Source of the DNA: Flavobacteriales bacterium UBA4011
GTDB lineage: Bacteria > Bacteroidota > Bacteroidia > Flavobacteriales_D > Crocinitomicaceae
NCBI GenBank assembly: GCA_002384725.1
Contig: DGBF01000178.1
Span: 22,520 to 31,617 of the forward strand
DNA length: 9,098 nucleotides
Reading direction: 5' to 3'
Shown: one piece after another, positions 1-5,398 of the stretch
Layout: the number at the start of each line of letters is the position of its first letter
Numbering within the stretch: the stretch's first letter is position 1
Notes under the pieces: model-generated
Told to the model about the DNA's origin: nothing
Seen by the model: the letters and a program-made list of their open reading frames with translations, nothing else
The model's database searches: none
Translations under genes and position numbers: made by a program

Positions 1-704
1 TGACGCCGGAAAAATTGCAAGAAATCATTTACCGTCGTGCTCGAATAGAGAAAATTGCCATTAAAGATGCCAAATTAAGAACCTTTATCACACAAGATGA
101 TTCTCGTGACGATTTGGTAGCGCATGTGTACGACATTACTTATGGTTCGGTCGTACGAGGAAAAGATAATTTAGTTGTCATAGACGATAGTATTGTTCGC
201 GGAACGACTTTGAAACAAAGTATTCTTCGAATTCTCGATCGTTTAGAACCTAAAAAGATTGTAGTCGTTTCATCAGCTCCACAAATTCGTTTTCCGGATT
301 GTTATGGAATTGATATGGCCAAAATGGGCGACTTTATCGCCTTCGAAGCGGCAATTGCATTGCTGAAAGACCGAGGAATGGAACAATTGATTGACGACGT
401 TTATAAAAAATGTGTCGATCAAAAGGACATGCCAAAAGAGCAAATTCGCAATTATGTAAAAGAGATTTACAAGCCATTTACGAACGACGAAGTATCTAAA
501 AAAATTGCTGTATTGTTGAAACCAAAATCAGTTAAGGCTGAAGTTGAAATTATTTATCAAACTGTAGAGAATTTGCACCAAGCTTGTCCTGAAAATTTAG
601 GCGATTGGTACTTTACGGGTAATTATCCAACTCCAGGCGGAAACAAAGTGGTAAACAAAGCGTTTATCAATTGGAAAGAAGGGAAAAACGAACGTGCCTA
701 TTGA
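1..704 (+). CDS. purF: Amidophosphoribosyltransferase (glutamine PRPP amidotransferase), C-terminal part; 5' end outside window
   Basis: This enzyme makes 5-phosphoribosylamine from PRPP and glutamine, the first committed step of cytosolic de novo purine synthesis. Only the phosphoribosyltransferase half is visible: the reading frame is already open at the left edge (first full codon at base 3) and gives 233 residues before TGA at 702-704. The diagnostic PRPP-binding loop VVIDDSIVRGTT lies at 174-209. It is preceded by a YGSVVRGKDNLV segment and followed by a CYGIDMAKMGDFIAFEAA segment, which corresponds to the YGIDMP region of known PurF proteins. The N-terminal glutaminase domain with its catalytic cysteine is off the window. 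The tail after the PRPP loop is about 165 residues, longer than in the E. coli enzyme, which fits my recollection of longer Bacteroidota PurF proteins. The next gene starts 10 bp downstream. The TTG at 15 is an internal codon, not a start. Confidence 0.95.
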   Translation, partial: TPEKLQEIIYRRARIEKIAIKDAKLRTFITQDDSRDDLVAHVYDITYGSVVRGKDNLVVIDDSIVRGTTLKQSILRILDRLEPKKIVVVSSAPQIRFPDCYGIDMAKMGDFIAFEAAIALLKDRGMEQLIDDVYKKCVDQKDMPKEQIRNYVKEIYKPFTNDEVSKKIAVLLKPKSVKAEVEIIYQTVENLHQACPENLGDWYFTGNYPTPGGNKVVNKAFINWKEGKNERAY

Positions 705-714
705 TTTTTAAATT

Positions 715-1611
715 GTGAAAAGAAACACTGCCATATTTTTCTACGTTCTCGGTGGCTATGTGTTATTGCAGTTTACCTGGTGGGCGTATCATTTGATTCA
801 ATTGACCAAAAACAATGATCTCGCCACCAACGATGTTTCACGCAAAACTTTTATGATTCTAGGCGAAGGAATGGTTTTCTTCATCATTATCCTTTTAGGC
901 CTTTGGCAAATCAGAAAATCAATTAAAAGAGAATTGAAGTTTTCGGAAAGACAACGAAACTTCCTTTTGTCTGTGACCCACGAACTTAAAACACCTCTCG
1001 CTTCCAATAAATTATTCCTTCAAACCATTCAGAAAAGAGATTTGGATGAGAACAAACGAAATGAACTTCTTGAAAAAGCGATTTCTGAAAATGTTCGGTT
1101 GGAAAACATGATTGATAACATCCTCAATGCTGCTCGTTTGGAACACAAAACGATGTATATCAATCGTGAAAAATTCAATTTGGATGATTTGCTCAATAAA
1201 ATTATCGAACGTTTTCAAAGAATCTATTCTGTTTCCAATCTGAAAAAGGATATTGAAGCTGATTTAGGAATAATTGCAGATTCAGCGATGCTAGAAACGG
1301 TCATTGTTAACTTGGTTGAAAATGCACTGAAATATGCAGGTGAGAATGCTGAAATTTTAGTTTCCGCCAAAAAAGTACAAGATAAAGTCATTTTTTCGGT
1401 TGCAGATAACGGCTTAGGTGTTCAAAAATCTATACAAAAAGATGTTTTTGAGAAGTTCATGCGCTCAGGCAATGAGGAAACTAGAACGAAGAAAGGAACA
1501 GGATTGGGACTGTATATTTCGCGCGAATTTGTTCACCTTAACCGAGGAACAATCACCTATCGCGATAACCAACCAAAAGGAGCAATTTTTGAAGTAAGTT
1601 TACAACAATGA
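715..1611 (+). CDS. Small membrane sensor histidine kinase (HisKA/HATPase_c), orphan
   Basis: This is a 298-residue sensor kinase of a two-component system, expected in the inner membrane. Two hydrophobic segments at about residues 7-30 and 48-64 enclose only a short polar stretch (about 31-47), so there is no sizeable periplasmic sensor domain, and I see no HAMP domain. The HisKA dimerisation domain follows, with the phospho-acceptor H89 in SVTHELKTPL. The ATPase domain has the N box LVENALKYA (N203), the G1 box DNGLGV (D231), the F-box region VFEKFMR and the G2 box GTGLGLYI (261-268). All catalytic boxes look intact. The start is GTG at 715, because an in-frame TAA at 709-711 rules out anything longer apart from an ATT at 712. 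No Shine-Dalgarno sequence is visible. No response regulator is encoded next to it. The gene begins 10 bp after purF and overlaps gpmI by 4 bp (ATGA). The stimulus and partner are unknown. Confidence 0.93.
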   Translation: MKRNTAIFFYVLGGYVLLQFTWWAYHLIQLTKNNDLATNDVSRKTFMILGEGMVFFIIILLGLWQIRKSIKRELKFSERQRNFLLSVTHELKTPLASNKLFLQTIQKRDLDENKRNELLEKAISENVRLENMIDNILNAARLEHKTMYINREKFNLDDLLNKIIERFQRIYSVSNLKKDIEADLGIIADSAMLETVIVNLVENALKYAGENAEILVSAKKVQDKVIFSVADNGLGVQKSIQKDVFEKFMRSGNEETRTKKGTGLGLYISREFVHLNRGTITYRDNQPKGAIFEVSLQQ

Positions 1612-3125
1612 AAAAGTTTGGATTAATCATTTTAGATGGATGGGGTTTGGGTAAAAAAGATCATTCAGATGGCGTTTTCTTGGCCAATACACCCTTCATG
1701 GATTCCATCATGACGAATTACCCAAATACGACTTTGACCACTTTTGGAGAAGCAGTTGGTCTTCCCGAAGGACAGATGGGAAACTCTGAAGTTGGTCATT
1801 TGAATATTGGTGCTGGAAGAATTGTGTACCAAGAGTTGACTAGAATCAACAAATCGATTCGCGATGGAGACTTTTTCGAAAACCCAAAGTTGATTGAAGC
1901 GATGCAACTGGCAAAAGAAGGAAATCGAAAGTTGCATTTGTTGGGACTCGCCTCAAAGGGAGGTGTGCATAGTTCACAAGAACATTTATATGCGCTTTGC
2001 CAGATGGCTGAAAATAATGGATTAAAAAATGTTTTCATTCATGCTTTTACAGATGGACGAGATTGTGACCCCAAAAGTGGAATGCAATTTATGGCCGAAT
2101 TGGAAAATGAAATAGAAGACAAAAGTGCAAAAGTGGCAACGATTATTGGCCGGTATTACGCGATGGATAGAGATAACCGTTGGGAACGAGTCTCAGCCGC
2201 ATATCACGCCATGGTTAATCGAAAAGGAGGTATTTTTTCGTCGTCAAATGAGGCGATAACGGATGCTTATTCCAAAGGATTAACCGATGAATTTTTACCA
2301 GCAAGTTGCATAGAATTAGGAGAGGGAATTGACGGGTCAATCGGCGAAGACGATGTGGTAATCAGTTTCAACTTTCGAACAGATAGACCGAGAGAAATAA
2401 CGAATGCTTTGACGCAAACCGCGTTTCCAGAATACGAAATGAAACCTCTTCATTTGTTTTATTTCACGATGACGCAATACGATGAATCCTTTCAAAATAT
2501 TCGTGTCATTTTCGAAAAGGACAATTTGAAAAATACGATCGGTGAAGTGGTTTCAAAAGAGGGAAAAACGCAAGTTCGGATTGCCGAAACAGAGAAATAT
2601 CCGCATGTAAGCTTCTTTTTTAGTGGTGGGCGAGAAAACCCTTTTTCTGGTGAATCTCGAATATTAGTCAACTCTCCTAAAGTGGCAACATACGATTTGC
2701 AACCCGATATGAGCGCGCCGGAGGTTAGTGATAAAATTGTAGCATCGATAAAAAATGATAGTCCAGATTTTATTTGTTTGAACTTCGCAAATCCAGATAT
2801 GGTTGGCCATACCGGAGTTGTATCGGCTATAATAAAAGCGGTCGAAACAGTTGACGGTTGTTTGAAAGATGTAGTTGAAGCAGGACAGAAGTTGGGATAC
2901 GAGTTTCTCGTTATTGCTGATCATGGAAATGCCGACTATTGTGTGAATGAAGACGGCTCGCCAAACACGGCTCATAGTTTGAATCCGGTTCCTGCAATCC
3001 TTATTACAGATGAAAAAAATATTCAATTGCACAAAGGAAAACTCGCTGATGTTGCACCAACAATATTGAGTCTAATGCGAATCAACATTCCAGCAGAAAT
3101 GGACGGCCAAAGTCTAATCATATAA
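1608..3125 (+). CDS. gpmI: 2,3-bisphosphoglycerate-independent phosphoglycerate mutase
   Basis: This cytosolic enzyme interconverts 3-phosphoglycerate and 2-phosphoglycerate in glycolysis and gluconeogenesis through a phosphoserine intermediate, using two Mn2+ ions. At 505 residues it is the normal size for the family. The metal and catalytic residues are all present: D10 in LDGWG, the phosphorylated S60 in MGNSEVGHLNIGAGR, H121, D397 and H401 in NPDMVGHTG, D438 and H439 in IADHGNADY, and H456 in NTAHSLNP. The substrate-binding segments TDGRD (148-152), MDRDNRWER (186-194) and FRTDRPRE (256-263) and K330 are also there. The numbering runs about six residues below the Geobacillus enzyme throughout, from my memory of that structure. 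The ATG at 1608 overlaps the upstream kinase stop (ATGA), which suggests translational coupling. The stop TAA at 3123-3125 directly abuts the ATG of the next gene. Confidence 0.98.
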   Translation: MKKFGLIILDGWGLGKKDHSDGVFLANTPFMDSIMTNYPNTTLTTFGEAVGLPEGQMGNSEVGHLNIGAGRIVYQELTRINKSIRDGDFFENPKLIEAMQLAKEGNRKLHLLGLASKGGVHSSQEHLYALCQMAENNGLKNVFIHAFTDGRDCDPKSGMQFMAELENEIEDKSAKVATIIGRYYAMDRDNRWERVSAAYHAMVNRKGGIFSSSNEAITDAYSKGLTDEFLPASCIELGEGIDGSIGEDDVVISFNFRTDRPREITNALTQTAFPEYEMKPLHLFYFTMTQYDESFQNIRVIFEKDNLKNTIGEVVSKEGKTQVRIAETEKYPHVSFFFSGGRENPFSGESRILVNSPKVATYDLQPDMSAPEVSDKIVASIKNDSPDFICLNFANPDMVGHTGVVSAIIKAVETVDGCLKDVVEAGQKLGYEFLVIADHGNADYCVNEDGSPNTAHSLNPVPAILITDEKNIQLHKGKLADVAPTILSLMRINIPAEMDGQSLII

Positions 3126-4340
3126 ATGGCAAAGAAAAACCTGTTTACGTCCTACGAGAAATTTGTACTCGCTATTTTGGCCATTGTTCAGTTTACTGTT
3201 ATAATGGATTTCATGGTCCTCGCACCATTGGGGACGATTGTCATGGATGAATTAACTATTTCGCCATCACAGTTTGCTTTGGTCGTTTCTGCATACGCAG
3301 CCAGTGCCGGAATATCTGGTTTGTTATCTGCTTTATTTGCCGATAAATTTGACAGAAAACGACTGCTGCTGTTCTTTTATTTAGGCTTTATTTTAGGCAC
3401 ATTGTTTTGCGCTATTGCTTCGAACTATGAGTTTTTATTGATGGCGCGAATTGTTACTGGAATTTTCGGTGGAGTGATGAGTTCAATTTCTTATTCCATC
3501 ATAACCGACCTATTTCCAATAGAAAGACGAGGAACCGTTATGGGGTTTGTTCAAACCGCTTTTGCGACCAGTCAAATCCTTGGAATTCCCGTTGGTTTTT
3601 ATCTTGCCATCAAATTCAATTGGCATGTGCCTTTCTATTTAATTGTCGTTTTTTCTGCTGTCGTTGCGAGTATAGTTGCGATCAAATTGAAACCCATCAT
3701 CGGTCATTTGAGCGAAAATATTGGACGAAAACCACTTCGTCAAATGAAAGAAATTTTAGGGAGCACACGCTACTTAATTGGCTTTACCGCGACTGTTCTG
3801 CTCTCAACTGGCGGATATATGTTGATGCCATTTGGGAGTGATTTTGCCAATTATAATTTAGGAATCGACATTGAGAAAATTCCTATGATTTATGTTGTCA
3901 CAGGTATTTTCTCCTTTTTTGCTGGGCCTATTTTTGGACGTTGGAGTGACAAAGTTGGTAAGTTTAAAGTCTTTTTCTTTGGAACGAGTTTGACTATCGT
4001 ATTTGTGGCAATTTATACGAATTTGGGCACTACGCCTCTTTGGTTGGTGATTGTGTTAAACGTTGTCTTGTTTATCGGAATTAATGCACGGATTGTTACG
4101 TCATCAGCTATGATTACAGCTGTTCCCGAAGCGAAAGATCGAGGTGCATATATGAGTGTCAACTCTTCCGTACAAAGTTTCTCTGGAGCTATTGCATCTA
4201 TGATAGCAGGACTGATTGTGGTGAAAGCTATGGACAAAACCTTATTGAATTATCCCGTACTAGGAATGGTCGTGATAGCAACAATGGTTATTTCGATGTT
4301 TTTAATGCGTCGAGTTCACCGAATGATTCAAAAAGATTAA
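3126..4340 (+). CDS. Major facilitator superfamily transporter, DHA1/drug-efflux-like
   Basis: This is a 404-residue polytopic inner-membrane protein with the hydrophobicity pattern of a 12-helix MFS carrier. D28 sits in the first membrane helix (IMDFMVLAPLG), as is common in proton antiporters of the DHA1 group. Motif A follows helix 2 (GLLSALFADKFDRKR, about residues 65-79). A motif B-like stretch has R108 in ARIVTGIFGG, and a motif C-like stretch is ILGIPVGFYLA (151-161). A degenerate second motif A, FGRWSDKVGK (270-279), opens the C-terminal half. These features suggest export of a small molecule driven by proton exchange, but the substrate cannot be read from the sequence, and sugar or metabolite efflux is equally possible. 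The ATG follows the gpmI stop with no gap, so the two are likely co-transcribed and coupled. The stop overlaps the stop of the convergent gene downstream. Confidence 0.9.
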   Translation: MAKKNLFTSYEKFVLAILAIVQFTVIMDFMVLAPLGTIVMDELTISPSQFALVVSAYAASAGISGLLSALFADKFDRKRLLLFFYLGFILGTLFCAIASNYEFLLMARIVTGIFGGVMSSISYSIITDLFPIERRGTVMGFVQTAFATSQILGIPVGFYLAIKFNWHVPFYLIVVFSAVVASIVAIKLKPIIGHLSENIGRKPLRQMKEILGSTRYLIGFTATVLLSTGGYMLMPFGSDFANYNLGIDIEKIPMIYVVTGIFSFFAGPIFGRWSDKVGKFKVFFFGTSLTIVFVAIYTNLGTTPLWLVIVLNVVLFIGINARIVTSSAMITAVPEAKDRGAYMSVNSSVQSFSGAIASMIAGLIVVKAMDKTLLNYPVLGMVVIATMVISMFLMRRVHRMIQKD

Positions 4341-5212
4341 TCGTAGTATTCGTAGGTCTGAAAACGAGTTATCTTCAGATTATTTGAACTTCCTTCTTGC
4401 TTCAGAATTGCAGATAACAATCCCGTTTCTTGATTAACAATAAATTGAGTTTCCAGTATCATTACCCCTTTTTTAAAGTGTTTTATTTCTTTCAGATTGC
4501 CTAATTCATCATATGCAAATTGATCTTTCTGGATGTCGATTCCTTGTTTCGAGGAAACTTTGTTGGATAAGGTCACTTTACCTTGTGTGTTATATTCAAA
4601 ATAACAAATAGAACCTTCGTTCGTGGCTATATATCTATTTTCCTGACGAGAGATTCTGCCTTTATCATTAAAGAAAAGGAGATGCCTCATATAAGGTGTT
4701 CCTGCATGATTCTTTATTGTTTTTATTAAAGAAGAATCCTTGTACAAATACGAGTAGCTTTCATTGCTCACCTCTTTCGTATACGGAATGACGATATTGT
4801 AACCTATACGGGCAAACTCATCTTTTGCGACAACGCGAATAGAATCATCGAAAAGGTAGGTTGTATAATTAAAATCCCACTGACCTCCGACGCTTTGATA
4901 AATTAAATATCCTTTATCATTGTAAACATATTTTCGCCAAACTACCGTTCCAAAATCATTCTGCTCAAAGCTACTCGTTACTCTACCGTTTTCATCGAAA
5001 AAGTAATGGGTGAATAAGTTCGTTGTTCGAATTACCTGCCGAGGTTTTTTTACAGAAACACGACCTTTAATCGATTTAATTTTATTCCGTTTGATAAACT
5101 CTGAATTAAAAACAATGGTCGCTTCATCAAGGCAATCTAGTTCGTTGGAAATCATCTGTCCAAAACAGAGATTCGGCAATATCAATACGAGGATAAATAC
5201 TTTCAAATTCAC
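4337..5212 (-). CDS. Exported hypothetical protein with YD/RHS-like repeats
   Basis: I do not recognise a named family. With the GTG start at 5210-5212 the product is 291 residues and begins with a signal peptide: MNLK, the hydrophobic run VFILVLILPNL, then CFGQ. The likely cleavage site is near Q19. The cysteine lacks a good lipobox, so a lipoprotein is less likely. A TTG at 5204-5206 would give a start of MKVF and is about as plausible; the longest frame, from a TTG at 5257, adds 15 polar residues that would bury the signal peptide and is disfavoured. The mature part carries irregular repeats of about 20-40 residues built on aromatic-x-aromatic-N/D-x-x-G-x-aliphatic: YFFDENGRV, YVYNDKGYLI, LFFNDKGRIS, FEYNTQGKV and FAYDELGNLK. 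This pattern resembles the YD repeats of RHS proteins, which form beta strands, so a beta-rich cell-envelope or secreted protein is the inference. No toxin or enzymatic domain is visible. It converges on the MFS gene and is divergent from the AsmA-like gene. Confidence 0.8.
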   Translation of the reverse strand: MNLKVFILVLILPNLCFGQMISNELDCLDEATIVFNSEFIKRNKIKSIKGRVSVKKPRQVIRTTNLFTHYFFDENGRVTSSFEQNDFGTVVWRKYVYNDKGYLIYQSVGGQWDFNYTTYLFDDSIRVVAKDEFARIGYNIVIPYTKEVSNESYSYLYKDSSLIKTIKNHAGTPYMRHLLFFNDKGRISRQENRYIATNEGSICYFEYNTQGKVTLSNKVSSKQGIDIQKDQFAYDELGNLKEIKHFKKGVMILETQFIVNQETGLLSAILKQEGSSNNLKITRFQTYEYYD

Positions 5213-5368
5213 TTCAAAATTAAAAGGGTCTTCAACAACTTTGCCAGAAATGACCAATTATTTTCCAAATCTGCTTGTTAATGACTTATAATTCTAAAGA
5301 ATAGAAGATAAAAACGTAACAAAAAAAACACCTTTCCCGTTATACCAATAAGTAATTAATATAATAGC
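5213..5368. promoter_or_regulatory. Divergent intergenic region, presumed to hold two promoters
   Basis: This 156-bp AT-rich gap separates the starts of the exported repeat protein (leftward) and the AsmA-like protein (rightward), so it must contain or border the promoters of both. I looked for the Bacteroidota pattern TTTG / about 20 bp / TAnnTTTG and found no convincing pair on either strand. A lone TAATTTTG on the minus strand (5222-5215) ends only two bases before the GTG start. The TATAAT at 5360-5365 lies three bases before the GTG of the AsmA-like gene. Both are too close to act as ordinary promoters with a leader. An A-run fills 5321-5328. Confidence 0.5.
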
Positions 5369-5398
5369 GTGAACAAGAAGTCACTTCGAAAGGTGTTT
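5326..5398. repeat. Perfect 11-bp inverted repeat bracketing the AsmA-like gene start
   Basis: The left arm AAACACCTTTC (5326-5336) is the exact reverse complement of GAAAGGTGTTT (5388-5398), with 51 bp between them. The right arm lies inside the AsmA-like gene, covering codons around residues 7-10, and the loop contains the GTG start codon. Read on the minus strand, the second arm runs straight into eight Ts (5328-5321), which looks like a terminator apart from the very long loop. A regulatory structure is possible, but the repeat could also be chance in an AT-rich window. Confidence 0.45.

Noticed and set aside
1665..2038. Overlapping minus-strand open frames inside gpmI
   Set aside because: They lie wholly within a gene with intact catalytic residues, have no recognisable domain and are typical shadow frames.
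2664..3032. 122-residue minus-strand open frame inside the 3' end of gpmI
   Set aside because: It is antisense to the conserved metal-binding region; its composition (many Cys, Ile, Arg) is that of a reverse-strand shadow.
4357..4379. TCTGAA/TTCAGA hairpin past the MFS stop as a terminator
   Set aside because: The stem is only 6 bp, with an 11-nt loop and no T-run on either side, and it lies inside the convergent coding sequence.
4337..5212. Interpreting the repeat protein as an RHS or polymorphic toxin with a neighbouring immunity gene
   Set aside because: There is no RHS core motif, no toxin domain, no protease site and no small immunity-like gene beside it.
5215..5222. TAATTTTG on the minus strand, matching the Bacteroidota -7 element TAnnTTTG
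   Set aside because: It ends two bases before the GTG start and has no TTTG-like -33 element at the expected distance. It would require a leaderless message.
5010..5291. 93-residue plus-strand open frame antisense to the exported repeat protein and running into the intergenic region
   Set aside because: The opposite strand has a signal peptide and coherent repeats, whereas this frame has no recognisable feature.
5360..5365. TATAAT just before the AsmA-like start
   Set aside because: It lies three bases from the start codon, so transcription would begin inside the gene. The match is expected in such AT-rich sequence.
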